A stretch of DNA of 36,635 bases from Candidatus Fermentibacteraceae bacterium (GCA_016936235.1 JAFGPK010000027.1:1-36635), one strand, 5' to 3'; counted from the first letter of the stretch, positions 25,222 to 33,278 are shown. Notes: a model not told the origin generated them from the letters alone. Numbers and translations are program-made.

Positions 25222-25931
25222 TCCCCGCTGGCCTCCCTCTGAAGGGGAACCACTATCTCGGCTATGGCGGCCAGAGCCATTTCACCCATGGAGACCACGG
25301 TCCGCATCGGTACAGTCCCGTTCTCCGCCGTCGCCTGGAGTTCAACTATCTCACCGGATTCGGAGGCTACGACGTTCATGTCCACCGCCGCCCTTGAATC
25401 CTCCTCGTAGCAGAGGTCAAGGAGTATTTCGTCCTCCACCAGGCCCAGGCTCAGGGCGCCGACGTATCCCCTGAAGGGATCGTCCTTCATCCTGCCCTCG
25501 ACGAGCTGTCTCTTGATCGCCAGTCTCAGGGCAACCGCGCCTCCCACTATGGACGCGACCCTGGTCCCGCCGTCGGCCACCAGGACATCGCAGTCCACCG
25601 TGATGGTCCTCTCCCCGATCCTTCCCAGGTCGAGGGACTGCCTGAGGCTCCTTCCGATGAGCCTCTCTATCTCCTGAGTCCTTCCCCTGGCTCCTGTCCT
25701 TTCTCTCTTGACCCTGCGGTTGCCGCTGCCCGGGAGCATGGAATACTCCGCGGTCACCCAGCCGGTCCCCTGACCGGTGAGGAAGAAGGGGACCCTGTAC
25801 TCCACCGTAGCGGAACACAGCACCCTGGTCTCTCCCCAGGATATCAACGCGCTGCCGTCGGGCAGAGGCTGGTAACCGGTCTCTATCTCGATCTCCCTCA
25901 AGTCTTCGCTCAGCCGTCCGTCAGCTCTCAT
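25218..25931 (-). CDS. rph: Ribonuclease PH
   Basis: RNase PH trims the 3' ends of tRNA precursors phosphorolytically. The 237-residue protein shows the 'GETRVLCSATVE' (33-44) and 'GWVTAEYSMLPGS' (57-69) segments, 'RTQEIERLIGRSLR', and 'DCDVLVADGGTRVASIVGG' (113-131), the family core with phosphate-binding residues. The start is ATG at 25931, 35 nt after murI. It is followed by rdgB with overlapping stop and start. The length is typical. Confidence 0.95.
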   Translation of the reverse strand: MRADGRLSEDLREIEIETGYQPLPDGSALISWGETRVLCSATVEYRVPFFLTGQGTGWVTAEYSMLPGSGNRRVKRERTGARGRTQEIERLIGRSLRQSLDLGRIGERTITVDCDVLVADGGTRVASIVGGAVALRLAIKRQLVEGRMKDDPFRGYVGALSLGLVEDEILLDLCYEEDSRAAVDMNVVASESGEIVELQATAENGTVPMRTVVSMGEMALAAIAEIVVPLQREASGE

Positions 25932-25966
25932 CGATCTCCCATTCCTTGAAAAGCATCCACATCGAT

Positions 25967-26773
25967 CTAGCGAAGGTCGCCGACCTCAACGTGAGTGACC
26001 AGGGGAACGGCCCTTCCCAGGAACCTCTGGGCTATCTCCTGGAACTTCAGCGGTATGTCGCTCACGTAGAAACTGTTCTCACCGCAGACCGGATCTGATC
26101 TCATGTCATGGGCGTCCAGTATTGCCGCCACCTCCTCCGCAGTGGATTCGGCGGAATCGACCAGACTGATCCCGGGACCGAGTATCCTCGAAAGAGCGTC
26201 CTTCAGCAGAGGGTAATGGGTGCATCCCAGAACCAGGGTATCGATACCCTCGCTGACCAAGGGCGCCGTATATTCCCTGAGAACCATCTCGGTTATCCTG
26301 TGCTCGAGCCATCCCTCCTCCACCAGAGGCACCAGAAGAGGCGAGGGCTGGGCAACCACCCTGTTCACGGATCCGCATGACTTCAGAGCCTTCTGGTATG
26401 CCCCGCTGGATATGGTTCCCAGGGTCCCGATGACCCCCACCACGCCGTTGCGGGTCACATCTGCGGCGGTCTTCGCTCCAGGCTCGATCACGCCGATCAC
26501 CGGAACATCCGCGAACTCGCGCAGAGCGGGAAGACTTACCGAGGATGCGGTATTGCAGGCCACCACCAGAAGCTTGATGCCTTTTCCGAGCAGGAAATCC
26601 GCATCCTCCATGGCGAACCTGATAACGGTCTCGGGAGACTTCGAACCGTAGGGCAATCTTGCAGTATCGCCGAAATAGACCACCGACTCCCCGGGGAGGA
26701 GCAGGTTGACGGCCCGGACCACGGTCAGCCCCCCGACCCCTGAATCGAATATTCCTATCTTGAGGGAGTTCAC
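25967..26773 (-). CDS. murI: Glutamate racemase
   Basis: MurI supplies D-glutamate for peptidoglycan. The 268-residue protein begins 'IGIFDSGVGGLTV'. It has the two catalytic cysteines in 'VVACNTASS' (C73) and 'VLGCTHYPLL' (C184), plus 'YFGDTARLPYG' in the N-terminal lobe. The GTG start at 26773 overlaps the stop of the GerMN-like gene (GTGA). Location next to the amidase gene fits a cell-wall cluster. Confidence 0.96.
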   Translation of the reverse strand: MNSLKIGIFDSGVGGLTVVRAVNLLLPGESVVYFGDTARLPYGSKSPETVIRFAMEDADFLLGKGIKLLVVACNTASSVSLPALREFADVPVIGVIEPGAKTAADVTRNGVVGVIGTLGTISSGAYQKALKSCGSVNRVVAQPSPLLVPLVEEGWLEHRITEMVLREYTAPLVSEGIDTLVLGCTHYPLLKDALSRILGPGISLVDSAESTAEEVAAILDAHDMRSDPVCGENSFYVSDIPLKFQEIAQRFLGRAVPLVTHVEVGDLR

Positions 26774-27378
26774 TGCCTGAATACTCCCTCGATACCCCTG
26801 AGGGATATCCCGTCGGGATAGGCCGACATGATATTGCCGGCCACCAGGGGAAAGAGCCTGGTGAAGCAGATGAACCTGTTCTCTATGGTGAGCTTCAGCC
26901 CGGTGACGTCCCTCTCCACAGGAAGGTCCACGTAGATGGTGTCGAGTCTGGTGAACACGTAGACCATGCTGATGTCCTCATCGCCTATACCGGATTCCAC
27001 CGCCCATCTCCTTACGAGGAAGAGAGCCTCGAGTGGCTTCTGCATCACTGAAGGGGCCTCGGGAAGGGAATCCACCACCGGTCTGCCGGATCCGGATACC
27101 CACAGAGAGCATGGAGTGATCTCCCACGATTCTTCAGGACCTTCTGGGAGTTCCTCGATCTCGGGGAGTGTCAGTCTTTCCCCGGGAGCGTAGAATGTCT
27201 CGGGAACGGCAGGCGCACCCTCATCCTGCTGACCGCCGTCCTGCTGCTCGAGGCCCAGTGATTTGTTGAACATCTTCATTCCAAGGGAGATGACCAGGAA
27301 ACAGACCACGATGATGATGACGATCACGCCCAGTCGGACCAGTATCCACCTGAGATCATCCCGTTCCAGCTTGATCAT
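26770..27378 (-). CDS. GerMN-like membrane protein
   Basis: The ATG at 27378 has a strong GGAGGAGG before it. The frame is open further up, but that part overlaps the amidase gene. The 202-residue protein has one N-terminal transmembrane helix (about 12-33), a Gln/Asp/Gly linker, and an extracytoplasmic domain. The C-terminal part ('VYVFTRLDTIYVDLPVERDVTGLKLTIENRFICFTRLFPLV') follows the GerMN domain pattern: strand, YVDL, then helix ending in a 'FPLV'-like stretch. Position between an amidase gene and murI-rph-rdgB matches the gerM-rph-rdgB neighbourhood known in Bacillus. It probably helps in cell-wall metabolism. The family call is moderate. Confidence 0.6.
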   Translation of the reverse strand: MIKLERDDLRWILVRLGVIVIIIVVCFLVISLGMKMFNKSLGLEQQDGGQQDEGAPAVPETFYAPGERLTLPEIEELPEGPEESWEITPCSLWVSGSGRPVVDSLPEAPSVMQKPLEALFLVRRWAVESGIGDEDISMVYVFTRLDTIYVDLPVERDVTGLKLTIENRFICFTRLFPLVAGNIMSAYPDGISLRGIEGVFRQ

Positions 27379-27391
27379 CGGACCTCCTCCA

Positions 27392-28543
27392 TCACTGATG
27401 CTCCATGAAAGACAGGACAGCATCTACAATAGCTTCCGCAGAAGCCAGACGGAAGTCCAGGCTCTGAAGAAGACGCTCCTCGTCAGGATTGGAAATGAAG
27501 GCCAGCTCCACCAGCACCGATGGCATCAGGGCTCCCCTGAGAACGTAGAACCCGGCCTGCTTGACACCCCTGCTGACATTGTCGGGAAAATTCGTCTCGA
27601 GACTCTTCTGTATCTCCACCGCCAGGGCGCTGCTCCGTTCGAGGTAGATACTCTGAGCCATGTCCGCAAGAAGAAAGGCCAGCGGGCTGTCGAGGTATCC
27701 CGCCATCTGCGGGTCGTAGCCGTCGTCGTACTCGATGACGCTGTTCTCCAGCATCTCCACCGCCCTGCCGTCATCGGTCCTTGCCCTGGAGAGGAAGAAG
27801 GTCTCAAAACCGTGAGCCGATGAACTGGTGGCGGCGTTGCAGTGTATGCTTATGAACAGGTCCGCTTTCCTGGAGTTGGCAAGTCTGGTCCTCTCGCCCA
27901 GGGACATGTACCTGTCCGTGGTCCTTGTCATGACGACTTCAAGGTCGGGTCTGCGAATGTTGAGTATGTCACGAACAAGAAGGGCTATCTCCAGGGTCCT
28001 GTCCTTCTCGTAGCTCCCGGCGAAGCCTATGGCTCCCGGATCCCTCCCGCCATGCCCGGGGTCTATCACCAAGCAGTCGAAATCGTCCAGCCACGGGGAT
28101 TCCCGGCCGCTCTCAAGCACCGCCATCATCGCCGAGTCAGCCAGGATGAAGCCGTGCTCCAGATAGTCGGGCTCCTCGGGAGGGCCCTTCCATGAAAGCT
28201 CAGGGAAGACCAGGGGCTCCGCCGCCCTGAAGAAGAGGAGCATGGTCCTTCCGTCGGACGATATGGCGTACTCCAGCGAATCCACCGCATCAGTCACCTC
28301 GATCGTGAATCCGCAGGAATCGGGATCGAGTTCCCATCCGTAAACCCAGTACGGCAGGAACGAGTCGGGGACGGAGATACCGATCCCCGGCCGGACATTC
28401 ACCCTGTACCCCAGAACGGAGACGCTGTCGGACATTGGCTCATCGGACACGATCTCGAATATCACGCCGTCGAACCTGGGTATGACCCTCGTGGCGGCAT
28501 CACCGGCGGCAAGGACGACAAGGGCCAGAAGGGCGTCAATCAT
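27392..28543 (-). CDS. N-acetylmuramoyl-L-alanine amidase (Amidase_3)
   Basis: This zinc amidase cuts stem peptides from peptidoglycan glycan strands. The 383-residue protein has a signal peptide-like N-terminus ('MIDALLALVVLAAGDAATR'), a beta-rich AMIN-like region (about 25-145), and the catalytic domain with zinc ligands H164 ('DPGHGG'), E179 and H234 ('ISIHCNA'). The likely catalytic E346 is in 'VLVELAFISN'. The ATG overlaps the smpB stop by 8 nt. It probably acts in daughter-cell separation or wall turnover. No septal-targeting domain is certain. Confidence 0.93.
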   Translation of the reverse strand: MIDALLALVVLAAGDAATRVIPRFDGVIFEIVSDEPMSDSVSVLGYRVNVRPGIGISVPDSFLPYWVYGWELDPDSCGFTIEVTDAVDSLEYAISSDGRTMLLFFRAAEPLVFPELSWKGPPEEPDYLEHGFILADSAMMAVLESGRESPWLDDFDCLVIDPGHGGRDPGAIGFAGSYEKDRTLEIALLVRDILNIRRPDLEVVMTRTTDRYMSLGERTRLANSRKADLFISIHCNAATSSSAHGFETFFLSRARTDDGRAVEMLENSVIEYDDGYDPQMAGYLDSPLAFLLADMAQSIYLERSSALAVEIQKSLETNFPDNVSRGVKQAGFYVLRGALMPSVLVELAFISNPDEERLLQSLDFRLASAEAIVDAVLSFMEHQ

Positions 28544-29003
28544 AGTCCCTCGATACCCTCTTCATCTCGGTCCTCATCTTCCTCTCGCTGTCCCTCTCCG
28601 CTATGTCCTGGCGCTTGTCGTACTTCTTCTTGCCCCTGCACAGGCCAAGCTGCAGCTTGGCCCTTCCGCCGCTCAGGTGAACGTCCAGCGGAATTAGGGT
28701 ATAACCCTTCTCCATCACCGACCTGCTGAGCTTGCGAAGCTGCCGTCCGTGAGCCAGAAGCTTCCTCTCGCGATAGGGTTCGTGGTTGTCCCTCGCCTGA
28801 GGGTATTCGGCCACATGCATCTGATAGACCCAGAGCTGCCCCTTCTCGTCGAAGGACGCGTAGGAGCCGCTGAGGCTCACCCGCCCCTCGCGGATCGACT
28901 TTATCTCGGAACCCTCAAGAACGAGGCCCACCTCCAGCGAATCCAGTATCTCGTACTCGTGACGGGCTTTCCGGTTCCTGGCGATCACCTTGACTTCACT
29001 CAT
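28536..29003 (-). CDS. smpB: SsrA-binding protein
   Basis: SmpB delivers tmRNA to stalled ribosomes. The 155-residue protein has 'NRKARHEYEILDSLEVGLVLEGSEIKSIREGRVSL' at the N-terminus, 'HVAEYPQARDNHEPYRERKLLAH', and the basic C-terminal tail 'GKKKYDKRQDIAERDSERKM', which folds in the decoding centre. Strong GGGAGGG precedes the ATG. It is the first gene of the smpB-amidase-GerMN-murI-rph-rdgB run. A TATATT patch at about 29029-29034 is a possible -10 without a good -35. No ssrA gene was found in the window. Confidence 0.96.
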   Translation of the reverse strand: MSEVKVIARNRKARHEYEILDSLEVGLVLEGSEIKSIREGRVSLSGSYASFDEKGQLWVYQMHVAEYPQARDNHEPYRERKLLAHGRQLRKLSRSVMEKGYTLIPLDVHLSGGRAKLQLGLCRGKKKYDKRQDIAERDSERKMRTEMKRVSRDYD

Positions 29004-29064
29004 TCACCCTCCCTTTTCCCGATCGGGAAATATACTACAGAACGGCAGCCCGGTAACCGGAGTA

Positions 29065-29093
29065 TTGACTTCAGGGTCTATTCTTCCTAGAAT
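29065..29093 (+). promoter_or_regulatory. Promoter for tRNA-Leu(CAG)
   Basis: TTGACT (29065-29070), a 17-nt spacer and TAGAAT (29088-29093) sit just upstream of the tRNA. The predicted start near 29100 leaves an 8-nt leader, the same layout as the promoter before tRNA-Leu(UAA). Confidence 0.75.
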
Positions 29094-29107
29094 CGCCGGA
29101 CAATAGA

Positions 29108-29195
29108 GCCGAAGTGGCGGAATAGGCAGACGCGCTAGGTTCAGGACCTAGTGAGGAATTTCCTCGTGGGGGTTCAAGTCCCCCCTTCGGTACCA
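29108..29195 (+). tRNA. tRNA-Leu (anticodon CAG), CCA encoded
   Basis: The acceptor arms GCCGAAG and CTTCGGT pair, with one G-U pair at the end, and are followed by A and an encoded CCA. The anticodon arm is CTAGG-TTCAGGA-CCTAG, anticodon CAG. A long variable arm (TGAGGAATTTCCTCG) and the T arm GGGGGTTCAAGTCCCCC complete a class II tRNA-Leu. Confidence 0.97.
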
Positions 29196-29246
29196 TGGCT
29201 TAAAAATGGGGACGGAGGCTGCACCTCCGTCCTCATTTTTAAGCCA
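29196..29246. terminator. Bidirectional rho-independent terminator
   Basis: A 23-bp nearly perfect stem (arms 29196-29218 and 29224-29246, one G-U pair) with the 5-nt loop CTGCA. The GC core GGACGGAGG/CCTCCGTCC is flanked by AAAAA on one side and TTTTT on the other, so it reads as a terminator from both strands. It separates the tRNA from the convergent epimerase-like gene. Confidence 0.85.
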
Positions 29247-29256
29247 GCACCCTCCC

Positions 29257-29772
29257 TCACAGGTCCCATCCGTGCGGGGCGTTGTCCCTGTCCCTTCCTG
29301 AAAGAAGCGGTTCCGAGACGCCCCAGTCGATCCCTATCTGGGGGTCGTCCCAGGCTATTCCCAGCTCATCGCTGCCGTCGTAATAGCTGTTCACCACGTA
29401 GATCATGGTCAGATCAGTGAGGGCGGCGAAGCCGTGGGCTACTCCCGGGGGTATCAACAGTCCGCTGGACTCGCTCCCGGAAAGCTTCATGGTCATGGTC
29501 TTCCTGTAAGTCGGGGATCCGGGGCGTATATCCGCGAGTCCCGCGTTCATGATGCCGTGCAGGGGAACCCAGAGGTCCCACTGCTTCAGGTGGTAGTGCA
29601 TTCCCCTGAGCGCGCCGGAAATTGAGCTGGAGCAGTTCACCTGAATGTTTCCCGCGAATATCTCCGGAAGCCATTCCCTCCTGAATATCTCGAAAAAGCT
29701 CCCCCTGCAGTCGGAATGCCTGTCCAGCCGGTACACCCGAACGCCTTCTATCGCGCACTCATCAACTGTCAA
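29257..29772 (-). CDS. RmlC-like cupin, divergent dTDP-sugar 3,5-epimerase family
   Basis: The 171-residue protein starts at TTG 29772, with AAGGAG upstream. It has the RmlC hallmark 'GALRGMHYH' (catalytic His H59), 'PGSPTYRK', 'IPPGVAHGFAALTD' and the Tyr-rich 'YVVNSYYDGSDELGIAWDDPQIGIDW'. In place of the canonical 'QAKLV' lysine segment it reads 'KQWDLWVPLHG', so it is a divergent branch whose sugar substrate may differ from dTDP-4-dehydro-6-deoxyglucose. No rmlA, rmlB or rmlD gene is adjacent. It diverges from nth. Confidence 0.8.
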   Translation of the reverse strand: MTVDECAIEGVRVYRLDRHSDCRGSFFEIFRREWLPEIFAGNIQVNCSSSISGALRGMHYHLKQWDLWVPLHGIMNAGLADIRPGSPTYRKTMTMKLSGSESSGLLIPPGVAHGFAALTDLTMIYVVNSYYDGSDELGIAWDDPQIGIDWGVSEPLLSGRDRDNAPHGWDL

Positions 29773-29788
29773 TGACCTCTCCTTCCGG

Positions 29789-29818
29789 TTGCCCGTCGAG
29801 TACCGAAGATACTAGATT
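29789..29818 (+). promoter_or_regulatory. Possible promoter for nth
   Basis: TTGCCC (29789-29794), an 18-nt spacer and TAGATT (29813-29818) lie upstream of nth and would start transcription near 29826. Both hexamers are only 4/6 matches to the usual consensus. Confidence 0.35.
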
Positions 29819-29852
29819 GGCACCTGAACGGGAACAGCGGAAAGGATGACAA

Positions 29853-30479
29853 GTGAACAGCAAGCAGAGAGTCGCGGTCCTACTGGAAAGACTGCCGGAA
29901 ATGTACCCTGACGCCAGGTGCCTTCTTGATTACGACCACGATCCCGGCAGACTCCTGATATCCACCATTCTGTCCGCCAGGACCACTGACAGCGCGGTGA
30001 ACAGGGCCGCTCCCGTTCTGTGGGAACGGGTCGGCGACATGAGAGGCCTTGCGGAAGCGGATTTGGAGGTCATCGAGGAGGTCATCCATCCCCTTGGCTT
30101 CTTCAGGGCCAAGGCGAAGTCGATACGGAGCGCGGCACGGTGGCTCGTGGAGAGGGGCTCGGTCCCTGAAAGCATGGAGGAGCTGGTTAGCATTCCGGGA
30201 GTGGGAAGGAAGACGGCGAACGTGTTGAGAGGTGAAGCCTTCGATAAACCCGCCATAATCGTTGACACCCACGTGGGAAGGCTTTCCGGCCGCCTCGATC
30301 TCACCAGGGCGAAGGACCCGGACAGGATAGAGAAGAAACTCGGGGAACTGGTCCCGAGCGACAGGCAGACGGCGTTCAGCCACCAGCTGGGATTCCATGG
30401 AAGGCGCGTGTGCACAGCCAGGAATCCGTCATGCGGGACCTGCGGGTTGTCTGACATATGTCCGAGAAGAGGTGTCTAG
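29853..30479 (+). CDS. nth: Endonuclease III (base-excision repair)
   Basis: Nth removes oxidised pyrimidines from DNA and cuts the backbone by beta-elimination. The 208-residue protein has the helix-hairpin-helix 'LVSIPGVGRKTANVL' with K120, the catalytic D138 in 'IVDTHVGRL', and a C-terminal 4Fe-4S site C187-x6-C194-x2-C197-x5-C203. The start is GTG at 29853, seven bases after AAGGA. It faces away from the RmlC-like gene and converges with the TPR/receiver gene at a gap of 7 nt. Confidence 0.95.
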   Translation: MNSKQRVAVLLERLPEMYPDARCLLDYDHDPGRLLISTILSARTTDSAVNRAAPVLWERVGDMRGLAEADLEVIEEVIHPLGFFRAKAKSIRSAARWLVERGSVPESMEELVSIPGVGRKTANVLRGEAFDKPAIIVDTHVGRLSGRLDLTRAKDPDRIEKKLGELVPSDRQTAFSHQLGFHGRRVCTARNPSCGTCGLSDICPRRGV

Positions 30480-30486
30480 GTCACCT

Positions 30487-32487
30487 TCAGCTGGGCATCA
30501 TGGTGGAGAGATTGAGCATCAGGGCATCTATGTTGTAAGGCTTCTGAATGAACACTATCCGGTTTTCCCTGAGGTATTCCATATCCTTGCCGGATATCGG
30601 GTAACCGCTTCCCGCCAGCAGAGGGATGCTTGAATCCAGTTCTCTGATACGCTTCAGGAGATCGATACCGGAGCCGTCAGGCAGCAGCACATCGACGAAA
30701 ACACACCCGATCTTCGAGATGTCGCCTGATACTATCTCATCGGCCCTCTTGATCGTGGACGCTACCGACACAGGGTATCCGTTTGCCTCGAAAGCAGTTA
30801 TCAGCAGTTCCGCCACCTGGGGATCATCCTCCACCACAAGTATCTCGCTCTCGGTGGAGAAACCTCCAAGCGACCTGTAGTTCAGAACAGCGGATCCGTC
30901 CAGCACCGCATCGCCTTCCAGCTCATCATCCGCCCCCTTGACCGCCACCAGGTGCTTGACCAGGGGAAAGGCCCCTCTGATGGATTCCACGGCTCTTTCC
31001 AGCCTGTCGCAGTTCGCCGGGGAGAGGGATCCCTCCTCCAGTACTGTTTCCAGGCCCTCGATGGACAGAGTGAGCATCTCCACCAGCTCTCCCGCGACTC
31101 TGTGGACCCTCTCGAGAAGCAGTTCCAGCTCAAGTTCCATGTCCAGTATGCTCCCGGTCTCATCGACCTTGTCGGCACCTGTCGGGCAATGCTCCTGATC
31201 GGTATCCTGAGGGACTCCGGCCTTCTCCTCCAGCCTCTGCCTCTCCTCTTCCAGCTCGAGGTTCCGGACCCTGTACAGGGCGGCTTCCTTCCTGGCCTCC
31301 TCCACCTGGTAGACCACCCGCAGGTTCCGAAGACGGTTGGCCGCCCTCTCCGACCTGAGCTGTTCCTCGATACCGTAGTGGAGCTGGATGTGCATCAGAG
31401 CTTTCTCATGGTCACCGGAGTTCTCGAATATCCTGGAAAGGTCCCGGTGTATCTCGGAAAGCTGCGGTTTCAGACCCTTGTTGCCCGCAATCTCCAGGGC
31501 TTCCGCCAGTTTCCCCAGGGCTTCCCCCTTCCTGTCCTGGGAGACCATGACCCTGGCTATTCCGATCAGGGTGTCCGACGCCCCCTGGCTGTCATTGAGA
31601 TTGCGGAATATCCGCTGGCTCTCCTCGAAGAACTCCATGGCCCTTCCGCTTCTGTCCAGCAGGGCGCACTTCCCCATGTTGCAGAGTACCAGGGCTTCCC
31701 CCTTCACGTCTTCAAGGGACCTGAACATCGACAGGGAGAGGTTGAAATGCTCCATTGCCTCATCGTACTTCTCAAGTCTGGTCATCACGCTGCCCGTGTT
31801 GTCCTCGATGGCTGCCATGGCCTGCTTCATGTCATTGGCCCGAGCCAGCTCGCCGGCCATGCTGAGGTTCTCGAGGGCGGCATCGTTCATTCCCATCCGT
31901 CCGAAGATCTCACCCATATTGATCAGGGCCGCCGTCTTTAGGTCTGCCGGACCGTCCATCTCCTCTGCCATGTCGTGGACCCGTGAATAGCACTCGAGAG
32001 CCTTTTCCGTATCACCGATCTGAAGGTACACGGCGCCGATGTTGCTTAGGATGCCGGGGTCGGGAGCGTTGTTCAGCTTTTCATGTATCCTGAGGGCTTC
32101 CATGTAATTCTCCAGGGCACTGGAGTACCTGCCCCATCTGAAGTATATGGAACCTATGACATTGAGGGCGTGGCGGATCCCCGCCTCGTTCTCCATTCTT
32201 CGGTAGATCTCCAGGCCCGTCCTCGCGGCTGCCTCCGCGGCCTTGAAGCTTGACATGTGCAGAAGCCCGACGGCCTTGGACATGTAGCACTTGGGAAGAT
32301 TGCCCTCGAACCCTGATGTCGTCGAGAGCGCTATGCCGCGGTCTGCCAGGGTTATCGCGGCGGCTGGGTCAGCATACTTGACCGCCCAGGCCATGTCCGC
32401 CAGTACGGAAGCCTTCTCCCGGTCATCAGAGGCGTCTTCCAGTCTCTTCTCGAAATCGTCGATACCGCTGCCCCTCTCAGTTCCCAA
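30487..32487 (-). CDS. TPR protein with C-terminal response-regulator receiver domain
   Basis: The 666-residue protein starts at TTG 32487. Residues about 20-375 are tandem tetratricopeptide repeats ('GILSNIGAVYLQIGDTEKALECYSRVHDMA' is one unit). A coiled coil (about 380-430, 'AANRLRNLRVVYQVEEARKEAALYRVRNLELEEERQRLEEK') follows, then an acidic stretch. Residues about 455-520 ('LLLERVHRVAGELVEMLTLSIEGLETVLEEGSLSP') have DHp-like spacing but lack the HE or HD phospho-acceptor box. The protein ends in a receiver domain: E553/D554/D555, phospho-acceptor D599 in 'FVDVLLPDGSG', and K649 in 'IQKPY'. It has no ATPase, DNA-binding or output domain after the receiver. It is probably a signalling scaffold. 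Confidence 0.8.
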   Translation of the reverse strand: MGTERGSGIDDFEKRLEDASDDREKASVLADMAWAVKYADPAAAITLADRGIALSTTSGFEGNLPKCYMSKAVGLLHMSSFKAAEAAARTGLEIYRRMENEAGIRHALNVIGSIYFRWGRYSSALENYMEALRIHEKLNNAPDPGILSNIGAVYLQIGDTEKALECYSRVHDMAEEMDGPADLKTAALINMGEIFGRMGMNDAALENLSMAGELARANDMKQAMAAIEDNTGSVMTRLEKYDEAMEHFNLSLSMFRSLEDVKGEALVLCNMGKCALLDRSGRAMEFFEESQRIFRNLNDSQGASDTLIGIARVMVSQDRKGEALGKLAEALEIAGNKGLKPQLSEIHRDLSRIFENSGDHEKALMHIQLHYGIEEQLRSERAANRLRNLRVVYQVEEARKEAALYRVRNLELEEERQRLEEKAGVPQDTDQEHCPTGADKVDETGSILDMELELELLLERVHRVAGELVEMLTLSIEGLETVLEEGSLSPANCDRLERAVESIRGAFPLVKHLVAVKGADDELEGDAVLDGSAVLNYRSLGGFSTESEILVVEDDPQVAELLITAFEANGYPVSVASTIKRADEIVSGDISKIGCVFVDVLLPDGSGIDLLKRIRELDSSIPLLAGSGYPISGKDMEYLRENRIVFIQKPYNIDALMLNLSTMMPS

Positions 32488-32554
32488 TGTCAGGATCTCT
32501 CCAATTCCCTGGAAATTTCACCGGTCCTGCATCAAGCGTAACGGTTCGGGTCAG

Positions 32555-32584
32555 TATATAAGCAGATAAAGTCCAATGTAACAA
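32555..32584 (-). promoter_or_regulatory. Possible promoter for TPR/receiver gene
   Basis: Minus-strand TTGTTA (32584-32579) and TATATA (32560-32555) are 18 nt apart. They would start transcription near 32548, about 60 nt before the TTG start codon. An AT-rich stretch surrounds them. Confidence 0.45.
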
Positions 32585-32602
32585 GATGTGGCCGCGGAGA
32601 AG

Positions 32603-32629
32603 AAAAAAGGCCCGCCGTGAGGCGGGCCC
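32603..32629 (-). terminator. Rho-independent terminator of the NDTG-protein gene
   Basis: Read on the minus strand, GGGCCCGCC-TCAC-GGCGGGCC is followed by TTTTTT. It lies 23 nt after the stop of the secreted repeat protein and ends that short transcript before the TPR/receiver gene. Confidence 0.85.
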
Positions 32630-32651
32630 GGAGGTCACGTATCCGATCTGT

Positions 32652-33278
32652 CTAGTCCAGGTCTCCCAGGTCCACGGGAAGGTAGAGACCGTCATCGCCC
32701 ACCCAGACTTCCCAGAAGGTGTAGGTATCGCCATCCTCGTCCTCGCACTGGATGTCGTAGTAGTCTCCGCCCTCAACCCAGAAGGTGTACTCGTCACCGG
32801 AGTAGAGAATCTCGCTGCCAAGGCGGTCTTCGCCCCATTCGGTGTAAGAGGAGGGATTGGCGTAGATGTACCATATGTCGTATCCGCCGGTGTCATTGTA
32901 GATGGTCACGGGAGCGTCGCCGTAAACCGTGTCTCCGCCGCCGTAGTAGCCCATGTCGGCTTCGCCGAGGTCGGCGAGGGTCACGTACCAGGAGTAGTAT
33001 CCGTTGACATCGACACCGTACCTGATGTACTCGTCATCATCCTCGTCGATAAGGCGGATGTCGTATACATCGTTGGGAACGTTGAACGCGACGGATGATC
33101 CGGAAGGCAGTATCTCGGTCTCATCCAGCCAGTCATTCCCCCATGAATCTTCGTATGTGGGACTGATGTAGATGTACCAGATATCGTATCCGCCGGTATC
33201 GTTCACGATCTCGATGGTTCCTCCGGAAACAGATGCGAGAAGTCCTATTGCCGCCAGCAAAAGGATTGCTCTCTTCAT
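32652..33278 (-). CDS. Small secreted protein with two NDTG-type repeat domains
   Basis: The 208-residue protein has a signal peptide ('MKRAILLLAAIGLLASVSGG'). Two copies of a domain of about 70-75 residues follow, starting 'IEIVNDTGGYDIWYIYISP' (about 21) and 'VTIYNDTGGYDIWYIYANP' (about 123). Both continue with W-G-[DN]-[DE]-W/R-L, 'EILPSG/EILYSG', and a Tyr/Asp/Glu-rich strand ending '(I/E)YDI...DEDD(D)EY'. The residue pattern suggests a beta-sandwich. The NDTG domain occurs in secreted proteins of several phyla, but I know no function. A 33-nt near-identical stretch is found in both copies (32862-32894 and 33168-33200). AGGAGG precedes the ATG at 33278. It is monocistronic. Confidence 0.8.
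   Translation of the reverse strand: MKRAILLLAAIGLLASVSGGTIEIVNDTGGYDIWYIYISPTYEDSWGNDWLDETEILPSGSSVAFNVPNDVYDIRLIDEDDDEYIRYGVDVNGYYSWYVTLADLGEADMGYYGGGDTVYGDAPVTIYNDTGGYDIWYIYANPSSYTEWGEDRLGSEILYSGDEYTFWVEGGDYYDIQCEDEDGDTYTFWEVWVGDDGLYLPVDLGDLD
32862..33200. repeat. Internal duplication in NDTG-protein gene
   Basis: 33-nt segments at 32862-32894 and 33168-33200 match at all but a few bases and encode the same NDTGGYDIWYIY stretch. They are 306 nt apart, a whole number of codons, marking a domain duplication. Confidence 0.8.

Noticed and set aside
30952-31941. 329-residue plus-strand open frame
   Set aside because: Antisense to the TPR/receiver gene. Its translation is Pro/Gly/Leu-rich without motifs.
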